The notes under the pieces are model-generated. The model ran no database searches, was not told where the DNA came from, and saw nothing but the letters and a program-made list of their open reading frames with translations. DNA of 64,000 nt from Pseudomonas oryzihabitans (lineage in GTDB: Bacteria > Pseudomonadota > Gammaproteobacteria > Pseudomonadales > Pseudomonadaceae), in assembly GCF_024652905.1 (NCBI RefSeq), contig NZ_CP102428.1, positions 4,262,001 to 4,326,000 of the forward strand, given 5' to 3'. Within the stretch, counting starts at the first letter, position 1, and the number at the start of each line of letters is the position of its first letter. Both the position numbers and the translations under genes were made by a program. Shown one piece after another: positions 9,990 through 19,246 of this stretch.

Positions 9990-10760
9990 ATGCTGGCCCA
10001 TCTCGCCTCGCGCTATCCCCTGTTGCTGGCCGTGCTGGTGCAACTGGCCGCCCTGGTGCTGGCGGTCGTCGGACTGCGGCTGTGGGCTGGCTTCACCGGG
10101 CAGCGCCCGTCGTTGCTGCTGCTGGTGTGCCTGCAGGCCGTGCTCGCGGCGCTGCTGGGCGAACGCCTGGGCCTGGCGCGCTGGTGGGTCTTCATCAATC
10201 TGCTGTTCGCTCCGGCGCTCTACCTGGTCAGTGGTCGCGGCCTGTCGGCGGGTATCGCCGCGCTCGGCTTCCTGCTGCTCCTGCTGCTGAACTGGAACAG
10301 CCTGCGCGAGCGGGTGCCGCTCTATCTCACCGGGCGCCAAACCCGCGAGCGGCTGGCCGAACTGCTCGCCGAGCGCGAGCCGACCTTTCGCTTCGTCGAC
10401 CTGGGCTGCGGCCTGGGCGATACCCTGGTCGACCTGTCCCGGCGCTTTCCGCAGGCCACCTTCGTCGGTGTGGAGACGGCGCCGCTGAGCTTCGCCCTGG
10501 CCTGGCTGCGCTGCCTGCCACGGCGCAACTGCCAGGTGCGCTATCGCGATCTCTGGCGAGTGGAGCTGGGCGAGTTCGACGTCGTCTACTGCTTTCTCTC
10601 CCCGGCGCCCATGCCGCGCCTGGGCGACAAGGCCAGCACGGAGCTGCGGGCCGGCAGCTGGCTGATCAGCAACACCTTCGAGATTCCCGGCCAGCCAGCG
10701 GACAGGGTGCTGGAAGTGGGCGACCTGCGTGGCAGCCGGCTGCTGCTCTGGCGCCGGTAG
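9990..10760 (+). CDS. Membrane-anchored class I SAM-dependent methyltransferase
   Basis: A 256-residue protein with three or four N-terminal membrane helices (about residues 8-30, 35-52, 58-75, 80-97) joined to a soluble methyltransferase-like domain. Motif I is [17 protein letters not shown] at about residue 137, followed by [14 protein letters not shown] (acidic residue for the ribose) and a [10 protein letters not shown] strand. The substrate is unknown. It sits 50 bases upstream of orn and could be co-transcribed with it. The ATG at 9990 gives a plausible membrane N-terminus; longer starts would overlap rsgA. Confidence 0.82.
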   Translation: MLAHLASRYPLLLAVLVQLAALVLAVVGLRLWAGFTGQRPSLLLLVCLQAVLAALLGERLGLARWWVFINLLFAPALYLVSGRGLSAGIAALGFLLLLLLNWNSLRERVPLYLTGRQTRERLAELLAEREPTFRFVDLGCGLGDTLVDLSRRFPQATFVGVETAPLSFALAWLRCLPRRNCQVRYRDLWRVELGEFDVVYCFLSPAPMPRLGDKASTELRAGSWLISNTFEIPGQPADRVLEVGDLRGSRLLLWRR

Positions 10761-10810
10761 GTGCGCGGCAGGCGCACTGCTACACTGCTGCCATCATCAA
10801 GGAGTTCACC

Positions 10811-11359
10811 ATGACCACCCCCAATCCGCAGCACCTGATCTGGATCGACCTGGAAATGACCGGCCTGGATCCGGATCGGGACGTGATCATCGAGATGGCC
10901 ACCATCGTCACCGACAGCGACCTCAATGTGCTGGCCGAAGGCCCGGTGCTGGCCATCCACCAGTCGGACGAGATCCTGGCCGGCATGGACGAGTGGAACA
11001 CCCGTCAGCACGGCGGTTCGGGGCTGACCCAGCGGGTGCGCGAGAGCACCGTCGACACTGCCCAGGCCGAGGCCCTCACCCTGGAATTCCTGCAGCAATG
11101 GGTGCCCAAGGGCAAGTCGCCGATCTGCGGCAACAGCATCTGCCAGGATCGCCGCTTCCTCTATCGTCGCATGCCGGCGCTGGAAGCCTACTTCCACTAC
11201 CGCAACCTGGACGTCTCCACCCTCAAGGAACTGGCCGCGCGCTGGGCGCCCCATGTGCGTGACGGCGTGAAGAAGAGCGGCAGCCACCTGGCGCTGGACG
11301 ACATCCGCGATTCCATCGCCGAGCTGCGGCACTATCGCGAGCACTTCATCAAGGTCTGA
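10811..11359 (+). CDS. orn: Oligoribonuclease
   Basis: Orn is the 3'-5' exoribonuclease that degrades the shortest RNA oligomers, including pGpG from c-di-GMP turnover. The 182-residue protein is a DEDDh exonuclease: IDLEMTG (Asp13, Glu15) as motif I, the central [12 protein letters not shown] motif, and [12 protein letters not shown] near the C-terminus. AAGGAG at 10799-10804 precedes the ATG at the right distance. Length and sequence are standard for the family. Confidence 0.97.
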   Translation: MTTPNPQHLIWIDLEMTGLDPDRDVIIEMATIVTDSDLNVLAEGPVLAIHQSDEILAGMDEWNTRQHGGSGLTQRVRESTVDTAQAEALTLEFLQQWVPKGKSPICGNSICQDRRFLYRRMPALEAYFHYRNLDVSTLKELAARWAPHVRDGVKKSGSHLALDDIRDSIAELRHYREHFIKV

Positions 11360-11372
11360 CGGCCACCCGTCC

Positions 11373-11990
11373 GTGCTGCTGTCCATCCTCTATCTGGTCG
11401 CGATCACCGCCGAGGCCATGACCGGCGCCCTGTCCGCGGGGCGCCGCGGCATGGACCTGTTCGGCGTGGCGCTGATCGCCAGCGTCACCGCCCTGGGCGG
11501 CGGCTCGGTGCGCGACGTCCTGCTGGGGCACTATCCGCTCGGCTGGGTCAAGCACCCGGAGTATCTGGCGCTCACCGTCGGCGCGGGCCTGGCCACCGTG
11601 GCCATCGCCCGGGTCATGCGCTATCTGCGCCGGCTGTTCCTGGTACTCGACGCCCTAGGCCTGGTGGCCTTTACCGTGATCGGCTGCCAGGTGGCCCTGG
11701 AGATGAGCCTGAGTCCGGCCATCGTCATCGTCAGTGGCACCCTTACCGGCACCTGCGGCGGCATCCTGCGCGACATCCTCTGCAACGACGTGCCCCTGAT
11801 CCTCAGGCGCGAGCTCTATGCCAGCGTGGCGGTGCTCTCCGCCGGCTGTTATCTGCTCTGCCGCCCGTGGCTCGGCGAGGAGCAGGCGCTGCTGATCACC
11901 CTGGCCGCGGGGCTGCTGCTGCGCCTGCTGGCGCTGAGATTCAACTGGCAGATGCCGACCTTCACCTATCCGGACGATCCCCACGGCTAG
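11373..11990 (+). CDS. Trimeric intracellular cation channel (TRIC/UPF0126) family protein
   Basis: A 205-residue inner-membrane protein with about seven hydrophobic helices and two glycine-rich repeats: GGGSVRDVLLGHYPLGWVKHP and the related GTCGGILRDILCNDVPLILR. This duplicated GG(x)RD pattern is the hallmark of the YadS/YicG/UPF0126 group, related to TRIC channels. The start is GTG at 11373, 13 bases after the orn stop, suggesting a shared transcript. The ion transported is not known from sequence; E. coli homologues have been linked to glycine uptake. Confidence 0.88.
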   Translation: MLLSILYLVAITAEAMTGALSAGRRGMDLFGVALIASVTALGGGSVRDVLLGHYPLGWVKHPEYLALTVGAGLATVAIARVMRYLRRLFLVLDALGLVAFTVIGCQVALEMSLSPAIVIVSGTLTGTCGGILRDILCNDVPLILRRELYASVAVLSAGCYLLCRPWLGEEQALLITLAAGLLLRLLALRFNWQMPTFTYPDDPHG

Positions 11991-12087
11991 GGTCGTGACA
12001 GATTGCGCGGCGCTGCGCTGAAAGCCTTGTCCTAGAGCATTTTATGCGGCATTTTCAGGGCCCCAGTGACCGATAGGGAGATCGGTG

Positions 12088-13961
12088 ATGTCTGGAAAGC
12101 CTGCTGTTCGCCTGGGCGACGCCGTCGCCTGCCCCGAGTGCGGTACCACCGCCCTGATCCAGGGCTCCGCTGATGTCGCTTTCGACGGCCTGCCCGCCGC
12201 GACCCTCGGCCATGCCTGCGGCTGTGGCGCGGCCTTGAGCGCGGCGGTCATCCCCCATGTCCTGATCAACAGCCGGCCAGCGGCGGTACTCGGCAGTGTC
12301 ACCAGCCATGGCGGCGTGGTGATCGGTGGCTCGGGCAGCGTCATCATCGGCCTGGATGCAGGCGGCACGCCTAAGGGCGCCTGCGCAAGCCGTGCAGGCA
12401 CTACCGGTCTGGCACCGGGGCAGGGCAAGCCTTCGGCACTTCGCTCCCGGGAGCGACAGGGTATCGAGGCGCTTACCAAACATCCGGATGGCGCACCCGT
12501 TGCCAGGGATGAAGTCGGCGAGCAGGTGGAGCGCCCGATAGAACAGCGCATCACCCTGCGCATCGGTATCTTCTTCGACGGTACCGGCAACAACCTCTTC
12601 AACGCCGCCACCGGCGCCGCTTGTCGTGCGGAAGAGCATGGCTTTCGCCAGGATCAGGCGCGCAGCATCGTCCGGCACTGCGAAAGGTTCATGCTGAGTG
12701 CGGATGGCAGCTATGCGGGGGCGGAGACTAATATTGCGCGGTTGTATCGGTTGTATGAGAGCGATGTGGATCGAAAGCTCGATAAAAGTGAGGTTCGATC
12801 CAGTATCTCTGTCTATATCGAAGGTATCGGGACTCAAGCTGGTCAGCTGGATAATTTGTTTTCCATGGGCACAGGTGTGGGGGGAAAAGCGGCGTTCTAG
12901 CTTGCGTTCAAAACTTCCCTTCAGCCTTCGCGGATCGCTACGATCAATTCAAGCGTAGTAATCCCAACACTATCGTCGAGGCGGTTGAATTCGATCTTTT
13001 TGGCTTCAGTCGAGGGGCAGCGGCAGCGCGGCATTTTGCCAATGAAGTACTCAAGGCCGATGGTGGTATTGCCGCCGCAGGACTACTGCCGTGTTTTACC
13101 TGGAAGCGCGCCAAGGCACGACTCAACTTTATCGGCCTGTTCGATACTGTGGCGGCAGTCGCCGATCCCTTGCGCGGTGACTTCAGTCCAGCCAATGCAA
13201 TCAATCCGGGGCTCAATCTCTATCTACCGCCTGGTTGCGCGCTCAAGGTTGTGCAATTGGCGGCGCAGCACGAGTACCGCCGCAATTTCGCCCTGACCAG
13301 CGTGGCGCCCGAGCATGAGGAGATTTTCCTGCCCGGCGCCCACGCCGATGTTGGGGGCGGCTATCCGGATGAGATGCAGGAGCGATTGCTATTGACCCGG
13401 CCGAGGGCTTCCCGCGAGCCCAGGGGCATGGATAGCCACCAGGCCTGGAGCTATCGTCAGGCCGAGCTGGAGTTACGGCGCTTGCAAGAGACGTCCTGGT
13501 ACGACTCAACCAGCACTCGCCTCGGCATCGATACCTGGCGTCTCGAATTGCCCCGCGTCCGGGGCGACCTGCCGGAAATCGAGGTCTTCGCTGCGATACG
13601 GTTGGAGCGGCAGGTACGTGGAGAGCTATCCCTGGTTTACCTGCGGATGATGCACCGTCTGGCCACTGCCCAGGGTGTCCCTTTCACGACCCTCGATGAC
13701 GAGGATCCGGAGTGGCGTTTGCCGGCCGACCTGGCTCCAATAGCCAGTAAGCTTCAGGCAGGTAGTCCGCATGTATCTGAGGTACTGAGTCAGGCCGAAA
13801 ATCGTCTGCTGCTCAGTCGCTATGTACACAGGTCGGCTCACTGGAATGCGCGCATGGGCAGTGGTCTAGGCAATGTGGATGCGATTTTCGTCGATGCTCC
13901 TACCGCCGATGGTCGGCGCAGCCTCTATCCCAATCGTCCGCAAGTGGGGTACCCGCGATGA
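12088..13961 (+). pseudogene. PAAR-DUF2235 (Tle1-type) T6SS lipase effector, frameshifted
   Basis: Two consecutive frames together encode one 624-residue effector. The first part (12088 to TAG at 12898) has an N-terminal PAAR domain (residues 1-90, RLGDAVACPECG) that would tip the VgrG spike, then the DUF2235 entry motif FFDGTGNN at about residue 162. The second frame (readable from about 12880 to 13961) carries the lipase elbow GFSRG (13002-13016), LFDTVAAV with a likely catalytic Asp and PGAHADVGGGY with a likely His. The break is in a G6A4 run at 12879-12888: one extra base restores MGTGVGGKSGVLACVQNF without any stop. The run also contains GGGAAAA, a -1 slippery heptamer in the zero frame. 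It may be a true pseudogene, a phase-variable or recoded gene, or a base-call error. The 3' end overlaps the next gene by ATGA. ATG 12088 follows AGGGAG; GTG 12085 is less likely. Confidence 0.88.
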
Positions 13962-14698
13962 GTCGCTGGCTGCTGTCTATCGTCCTGCTACTGGGCCTGG
14001 CAGGTTGTCAGTCTGACGCCGCGAACAAGCTGCCCTATGACGCCTGGTACCTGGGCTTTCTGGCGCCCAACTACATGGAGGTCTGGCTGGAGCAGGCCAA
14101 TATTGGCGACAACAGTGGACGCATCTTTCCCAATGCCATGGGGGGAGTGGTTGCCATGGGCGAGCCAGCCAGCCTATCGGCTACCGCCAGAGGCTGGCCT
14201 AAAAGGATCGGCTCCGGTGCCGGCCGCACCCTAACCGGCCTGGATCTACCCTACGTCGTCTCCCTACGCTGGCAATCCATGGTCGAGCCTCAAACCTATC
14301 ACGCGCTGTTCACCATCCCCGATTGGGCCAGGGAAAAGATGGTCGAGCCTCAAACCTATCACGCGCTGTTCACCATCCCCGATTGGGCCAGGGAAAAGAT
14401 GGTCGAGCGTCTGCCAGCCGAGTGTCCGGTCAGTGGTCGCACTTCGGATTATCGCAAGGACCTCACCATCGGCCTGGCCCCGGGTGGCGTGGTCAAGGTC
14501 TGGATCATGGGTCCCTGCCTCGACCCCATCGAAGTCCTGACCCTCCAGGCCGAGATCGAGCCCAAGGGGCCCTATGGCGGCAAATCCAACGGCAAGTACC
14601 GGCCGTTGTCGCCGGTGGTCAAGCGCTATGTCGACAAGTACGGCGTCCCCTACGGCAGCTGGTGGGCACCCATCCCTTACACCACGGTAGGGCCGTGA
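13958..14698 (+). CDS. DUF2931-like lipoprotein, probable T6SS immunity protein
   Basis: A 246-residue predicted lipoprotein: signal peptide MSRWLLSIVLLLGLAGC with lipobox LAGC (Cys17). The mature start KLPYDAWYLGFLAPNYMEVW resembles DUF2931 proteins, which commonly sit beside Tle-type lipase effectors and would neutralise them in the periplasm. The ATGA overlap with the effector supports a pair. Residues 108-127 are repeated exactly at 128-147 because of a 60-bp tandem duplication; a third partial match, MVER, follows. The duplication keeps the frame, so the protein is probably made, but whether it still folds and protects is unknown. Confidence 0.75.
   Translation: MSRWLLSIVLLLGLAGCQSDAANKLPYDAWYLGFLAPNYMEVWLEQANIGDNSGRIFPNAMGGVVAMGEPASLSATARGWPKRIGSGAGRTLTGLDLPYVVSLRWQSMVEPQTYHALFTIPDWAREKMVEPQTYHALFTIPDWAREKMVERLPAECPVSGRTSDYRKDLTIGLAPGGVVKVWIMGPCLDPIEVLTLQAEIEPKGPYGGKSNGKYRPLSPVVKRYVDKYGVPYGSWWAPIPYTTVGP
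14281..14400 (+). repeat. Perfect 60-bp in-frame tandem duplication
   Basis: Bases 14281-14340 and 14341-14400 are identical at every position, each coding the same 20 residues (MVEPQTYHAL onward). No mismatch at synonymous sites means the duplication is very recent, under conversion, or an assembly artefact. Confidence 0.97.
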
Positions 14699-14714
14699 GC
14701 GCCTAGCTTTCCGC

Positions 14715-15779
14715 TCAGGCCTCGCCGTGCCGCTGCAGCGCCCATTCCACGTGCTCACGCACCAGGGGAGAGGGATGTTCGCGCTGCAGCTTCAGGGCTT
14801 CCAGCACCGGGATGCTGGTTGGCGCATTGCCCAGGCCCACGGCCAGGTTGCGCAGCCAGCGCTCGTAACCGGCGCGGCGTAGCGGCGAGCCTTCGGTGCG
14901 GCTGAGAAATTCGGCTTCGGTCCAGCGAAAGAGCTCGGCCAGACTGGCGCTGTCCAGGCTGTGGCGTGGCTGGAAGTCTCCTTCGGCGGTGGGCTTGGCG
15001 AAGCGATTCCAGGGGCAGACCAACTGGCAGTCGTCGCAGCCAAAGACCCGGTTGCCGATCAAGGGCCGTAGCTCCAGTGGAATGGAGCCCTTGAACTCGA
15101 TGGTCAGGTAGGAAATGCAGCGCCGGGCGTCGAGCTGATAGGGGCCGACGAAGGCCTGGGTCGGGCAGATGTCCAGGCAGGCGTGGCAGGTGCCGCAGTG
15201 GTCGCGTGGGGTGGGTTCGTCCACCGGCAGGGGCACGTCGACGAAGAGTTCGCCGAGAAAGAACCAACTGCCGGCCTTGCGATTGAGCACCAGGGTGTTC
15301 TTGCCGATCCAGCCCAGGCCGGCCTGTTCGGCGATGGCCTTTTCCAGCACCGGCGCGCTGTCGACGAAGGCGCGATAGCCGAAGGGACCGATCTCGCCCT
15401 GGATGCGCTCGGCCAGCTGCTGCAGGCGCTTGCGGATCAGCTTGTGGTAATCGCGGCCCAGGGCGTAGCGGGAGATATAGGCCGCAGTGCCATCGGCCAG
15501 GCGCTCGCTCATGCGGGTGTCGCCGGGCAGGTAGTCCATGCGCAGGGAAACCACCCTCAGGGTCCCCGGGACCAGTTCGGCCGGTCGCGAACGTTTGCTG
15601 CCGTGCGCGGCCATATAGTCCATCTCGCCGTGGAAACCGGCGGCCAGCCAGCGCTCCAGATGTTCCTCGTGACGTGCCAGATCCAGCCCGGCGATGCCGG
15701 TCTGCTGAAAGCCCAATTCCCGACCCCAGGTCTTGATGAGGTCGGCCAGGGCGGCGAGATCGAGAGCGACAGCGGACAT
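14715..15779 (-). CDS. queG: Epoxyqueuosine reductase
   Basis: QueG performs the last step of queuosine synthesis on tRNA, reducing epoxyqueuosine with cobalamin and two 4Fe-4S clusters. The 354-residue protein contains the catalytic-domain segment YALGRDYHKLIRKRL, the ferredoxin motif CGTCHACLDICPTQAF and a second cluster CDDCQLVCPWNRF, followed by a HEAT-like C-terminus. The ATG at 15777-15779 starts MSAVALDLAAL as in homologues; the longer frame to 15842 would overlap the divergent nnr gene. It is convergent with the DUF2931 gene and ends 17 bases from it. Confidence 0.96.
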   Translation of the reverse strand: MSAVALDLAALADLIKTWGRELGFQQTGIAGLDLARHEEHLERWLAAGFHGEMDYMAAHGSKRSRPAELVPGTLRVVSLRMDYLPGDTRMSERLADGTAAYISRYALGRDYHKLIRKRLQQLAERIQGEIGPFGYRAFVDSAPVLEKAIAEQAGLGWIGKNTLVLNRKAGSWFFLGELFVDVPLPVDEPTPRDHCGTCHACLDICPTQAFVGPYQLDARRCISYLTIEFKGSIPLELRPLIGNRVFGCDDCQLVCPWNRFAKPTAEGDFQPRHSLDSASLAELFRWTEAEFLSRTEGSPLRRAGYERWLRNLAVGLGNAPTSIPVLEALKLQREHPSPLVREHVEWALQRHGEA

Positions 15780-15840
15780 CGATGGGAACGCACAGGCAGG
15801 AGGGCCGCCTATTTTGCCAGACTCCGGAGGCTTTCCCAGC

Positions 15841-17328
15841 ATGCACGACGAACTGCCGTTCCAGCTCTACAGCGCCCAGCAGGTGCGGGATCTCGACGCC
15901 CAACTGATCGCCGGCGGTCTGCCCGGCCTCGAGTTGATGAGACGCGCGGCGGCCGCGGCCTGGCGCTCGTTGCGCCATGGCTGGCCCCATGCCGGCGCCC
16001 TCTGCGTGCTGGCCGGCGGTGGCAACAATGCCGGTGACGGCTATCTGGTCGCGGCACTGGCGCGCAAGGCCGGCTGGCATGCACGGGTCTGGCACCTGGC
16101 CGATCCGAGCGGACTCCAGGGCGATGCCGCCCTGGCCCATGCCGAGGCCCTGGCCGCCGGCGTGGACATCCAGCCCTGGCGCGCGGATGCCCCGCTGGAG
16201 GGGCTGGTGGTCGATGCCCTGCTGGGGACCGGACTCAAGGGCGCGGCGCGCGAGCCCTATGCCGCAGCCATCGAACGGATCAACGCCAGCGAATTGCCGG
16301 TGGTGGCCATCGACCTCCCTTCCGGACTGGATGCCGACACCGGCGCCGCGGCGGGCGCTCTGGTGCGCGCCGATCTGACCATCACCTTCATCGGCCTCAA
16401 GCTCGGCCTGTTCACCGGCAAGGGGCCTGACCATGTCGGCAGTCTGGTGTTCGAGCCGCTGATGGAGGAGCCACAGAATCCCGCCCATGCCACCGCCCAG
16501 CGCCTGGCGCCCGGTAACCTGCCGCGGCTGGCCAGGCGCCCGCTCAATGCGCACAAGGGGCAGTACGGTCATCTGCTGGTGATCGGCGGCGACGAAGGCA
16601 CGGGTGGCGCAGCCATCATGACCAGCGAGGCGGCGCTGCGCTGCGGCGCCGGCATGCTCAGCCTGGCGACCCGGCCTTCCAATGTCACCGCGGTGCTGGC
16701 GCGGCGGCCGGAGATCATGGTCGCCGGGGTGCATTCCAGTTTCGCCGTGCTGGAACTGGCCAAGAAGGCCGACGTGCTCGCGGTCGGGCCGGGCCTGGGG
16801 CAGGGCGCCTGGGGCAAGGCCCTGGCCAGTGCCGCCGCGACGCTGGACGCGGCCCAGGTCTGGGACGCCGATGCCCTCAATCTGCTGGCTGCCGGGGTGG
16901 TCGAGGCGCCGCGCGGGCCCTGGGTGATGACGCCCCATCCGGGCGAAGCGGCTCGGCTGCTGGAGGTCTCGATCAAGGACATCGAGGCCGATCGCCCCGG
17001 CAGCGCCCGCGAACTGGCGCGGCGCTACGGCAGCGTGGCGCTGCTCAAGGGTTTCGGCACCCTGATCGCCCACCCGGATGGTCGCATGGCGCTGTGTGGC
17101 GAAGGGCATCCGGCGATGGCTACCGGTGGCCTGGGGGACATCCTCACCGGTATCATCGCCGCCCTGCTGGGGCAGGGGCTGGCGCCCTTCGAGGCCGCCT
17201 GCCTGGGCGCCTGGCTGCACGGCCGTGCCGGCGCCGAGCTGGGTCGCCAGGGCCGCGGTCTCGCCGCCAGCGATCTGCCCCCGGTCGCCCGCCAGTTGCT
17301 CGAGGAACTCCAGCCATGCCTGAACTGA
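15841..17328 (+). CDS. nnr: Bifunctional NAD(P)H-hydrate epimerase / ADP-dependent dehydratase
   Basis: This enzyme repairs damaged NAD(P)H hydrates. The 495-residue protein joins a YjeF N-terminal epimerase domain (1-215; [13 protein letters not shown] and the [11 protein letters not shown] loop) to a ribokinase-like dehydratase domain (about 225-490; [35 protein letters not shown], and [17 protein letters not shown]). It is divergent from queG by 61 bases and overlaps tsaE by 13 bases, as in many gamma-proteobacteria. It opens the nnr-tsaE-amiB-mutL-miaA-hfq-hfl cluster. Confidence 0.96.
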   Translation: MHDELPFQLYSAQQVRDLDAQLIAGGLPGLELMRRAAAAAWRSLRHGWPHAGALCVLAGGGNNAGDGYLVAALARKAGWHARVWHLADPSGLQGDAALAHAEALAAGVDIQPWRADAPLEGLVVDALLGTGLKGAAREPYAAAIERINASELPVVAIDLPSGLDADTGAAAGALVRADLTITFIGLKLGLFTGKGPDHVGSLVFEPLMEEPQNPAHATAQRLAPGNLPRLARRPLNAHKGQYGHLLVIGGDEGTGGAAIMTSEAALRCGAGMLSLATRPSNVTAVLARRPEIMVAGVHSSFAVLELAKKADVLAVGPGLGQGAWGKALASAAATLDAAQVWDADALNLLAAGVVEAPRGPWVMTPHPGEAARLLEVSIKDIEADRPGSARELARRYGSVALLKGFGTLIAHPDGRMALCGEGHPAMATGGLGDILTGIIAALLGQGLAPFEAACLGAWLHGRAGAELGRQGRGLAASDLPPVARQLLEELQPCLN

Positions 17329-17777
17329 CCCTGCACGCCGCCGACGAAGACGCCATGTATGCCCTGGGTGCCCGCCTGGCTCAGGCCAGCGGCGGTCGTG
17401 GCGTACTCTATCTGCACGGCGATCTGGGCGCCGGCAAGACCACCCTGTCGCGTGGCATCCTGCGCGGCCTCGGCCACGCAGGAGCGGTGAAGAGCCCCAC
17501 CTTCACCCTGGTCGAGCCTTACGAGTTGCCCAGTGGTGCGATCTACCACTTCGACCTCTACCGCCTGGCCGATCCCGAAGAACTGGAATTCATGGGGATT
17601 CGCGACTACTTCACAGCCGAGGCCTTGTGCCTGGTGGAATGGCCCGAGCGCGGTCAGGGCTTTTTGCCAAAGCCCGACCTGGACATTACCATTACGCCAC
17701 GCGCCGACGGCCGTGATCTGCGCCTGACTAGTCATGGTGCTCACGGCGAGGCCTGGTGCGCCGCCCTCGCGCCCTAG
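17316..17777 (+). CDS. tsaE: tRNA t6A modification ATPase TsaE
   Basis: TsaE binds the TsaB-TsaD complex and its ATPase activity is needed for t6A formation at position 37 of ANN-decoding tRNAs. The 153-residue protein shows the P-loop [13 protein letters not shown], switch [17 protein letters not shown], and the LVEWPERG motif near the C-terminus. It begins 13 bases before the nnr stop, so the two are translationally coupled, and is followed by amiB after 38 bases. Confidence 0.96.
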   Translation: MPELTLHAADEDAMYALGARLAQASGGRGVLYLHGDLGAGKTTLSRGILRGLGHAGAVKSPTFTLVEPYELPSGAIYHFDLYRLADPEELEFMGIRDYFTAEALCLVEWPERGQGFLPKPDLDITITPRADGRDLRLTSHGAHGEAWCAALAP

Positions 17778-17815
17778 GCGCCGATCCTTCGTTCTCCAGC
17801 TATACGGTCGCAGGC

Positions 17816-19246
17816 ATGCGCAAGTGTTTTTTCAGGTCGGGACTCGGCCTGTTGTTGTTGATTCTCAGCAGTCAGTTGCTGGCCGCCACCCAGATCAAGG
17901 GCATGCGCGTCTGGCGTGCGCCCGACAATACCCGTCTGGTGTTCGATCTGACCGGCCCGGTCAAGGCCAGCGTGTTCACCCTCAGTGCCCCGGACCGCAT
18001 CGTCATCGACCTGTCCGGCGCGCAGCTCGACGGTGGGTTGAACGAAAAGCCGCTGCGCAATACTCCCATCACCGGCCTGCGGGCGGCCCAGCGCTCGCCC
18101 GGCGAGGTGCGCCTGGTACTGGACACCAAGGGTGCCCTGACGCCCAAGAGTTTCACCCTCGCGCCCAACAAGGAATACGGCAATCGCCTGGTGGTCGATC
18201 TCTACGACCAGGGCACCGATCCGGCCGCCAGCGACATCCCCGCCACCGTCACGCCCAATCTGCCGGCCACCCCGGTGACCCCGGCCCAGCCGGCGACCCG
18301 TCTGCCCTCCAGCCCCAGCGGCAAGCGCGACGTGGTGGTGGTGATCGATCCCGGCCACGGCGGTGAAGACCCGGGTGCCATCGGCCGCGGCCGGTTGTAC
18401 GAGAAGAACGTGGTGCTGGCCATCGCCAAGCAGCTGCAGGCCAATCTCAACCGGCAGAAGGGCTTTCGCGCCGAGCTGACCCGCACCAGCGATTACTTCA
18501 TCCCACTGCGCCAGCGGCAGGTCATCGCCCGCAAGAAGGGCGCCGACCTGTTCATCTCCATCCATGCCGACTCCGCGCCCAGCGCCAGCGCCGAGGGCGT
18601 TACCGTCTTCGCCCTGTCCCAGCGCGGCGCCACCTCCGAGGCCGCACGCTGGCTGGCCGATGCGGAAAACCGCTCCGACCAGGTCGGTGGGGTATCCGAT
18701 GCCCTGGACAACAAGGATCCCATGCTCGCCGGGGTGCTCATGGACCTGTCCATGACCGCCACCGTGGCCTCCAGCCTGGAGGTCGGCCAGACCATCCTCG
18801 GTCAGGTCGGGCGGGCGACCAAGCTCCTGCATTCGCGGGTGGAGCAGGCCGGCTTCATGGTGCTGAAATCGCCGGACATTCCCTCGATCCTGGTGGAGAC
18901 CGGCTTCATCACCAATGCCAACGAGTCGGCCAAGCTGGCCAGTCCAGCGCACCAGGGCCTGCTCGCCCGGCAGATCCAGGCCGGTATCGTGCAGTACTTC
19001 CAGCACCGCCCGCCGCCCGGCACCTACCTGGCCTGGCAGCGCGAGCAGCGGGGCGACAAGGTCGGCAGCGTGCGCGGCATCGATCAGCACCGGGTGCAGC
19101 CGGGCGAAAGCCTGAGCCTCATCGCCCGTCGCTATGATGTCGACCTCTCCACCCTGCGCGCCGCCAATCGGCTCAAGGGCGACCGCATCCGCTCCGGTCA
19201 GGTCCTGACCATCCCCACCCACGAACTGGCGGCCAGCAATGACTGA
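17816..19246 (+). CDS. amiB: N-acetylmuramoyl-L-alanine amidase AmiB
   Basis: AmiB cleaves peptidoglycan cross-wall material during daughter cell separation in the periplasm. The 476-residue protein has a signal peptide ([17 protein letters not shown] ... LLAATQ), an AMIN domain (about 30-135), a Pro/Ala linker, the zinc amidase_3 domain (about 175-400) with [17 protein letters not shown] and VETGFITN, and a C-terminal LysM domain (about 425-470, [18 protein letters not shown]). The ATG at 17816 is chosen because it starts the signal peptide. The end overlaps mutL by 8 bases. Confidence 0.96.
   Translation: MRKCFFRSGLGLLLLILSSQLLAATQIKGMRVWRAPDNTRLVFDLTGPVKASVFTLSAPDRIVIDLSGAQLDGGLNEKPLRNTPITGLRAAQRSPGEVRLVLDTKGALTPKSFTLAPNKEYGNRLVVDLYDQGTDPAASDIPATVTPNLPATPVTPAQPATRLPSSPSGKRDVVVVIDPGHGGEDPGAIGRGRLYEKNVVLAIAKQLQANLNRQKGFRAELTRTSDYFIPLRQRQVIARKKGADLFISIHADSAPSASAEGVTVFALSQRGATSEAARWLADAENRSDQVGGVSDALDNKDPMLAGVLMDLSMTATVASSLEVGQTILGQVGRATKLLHSRVEQAGFMVLKSPDIPSILVETGFITNANESAKLASPAHQGLLARQIQAGIVQYFQHRPPPGTYLAWQREQRGDKVGSVRGIDQHRVQPGESLSLIARRYDVDLSTLRAANRLKGDRIRSGQVLTIPTHELAASND

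Noticed and set aside
14755-17220. An 821-residue minus-strand open frame across queG and nnr
   Set aside because: It is antisense to nnr and out of frame with queG, with Arg/Gly/His-rich low-complexity content typical of high-GC shadow frames.
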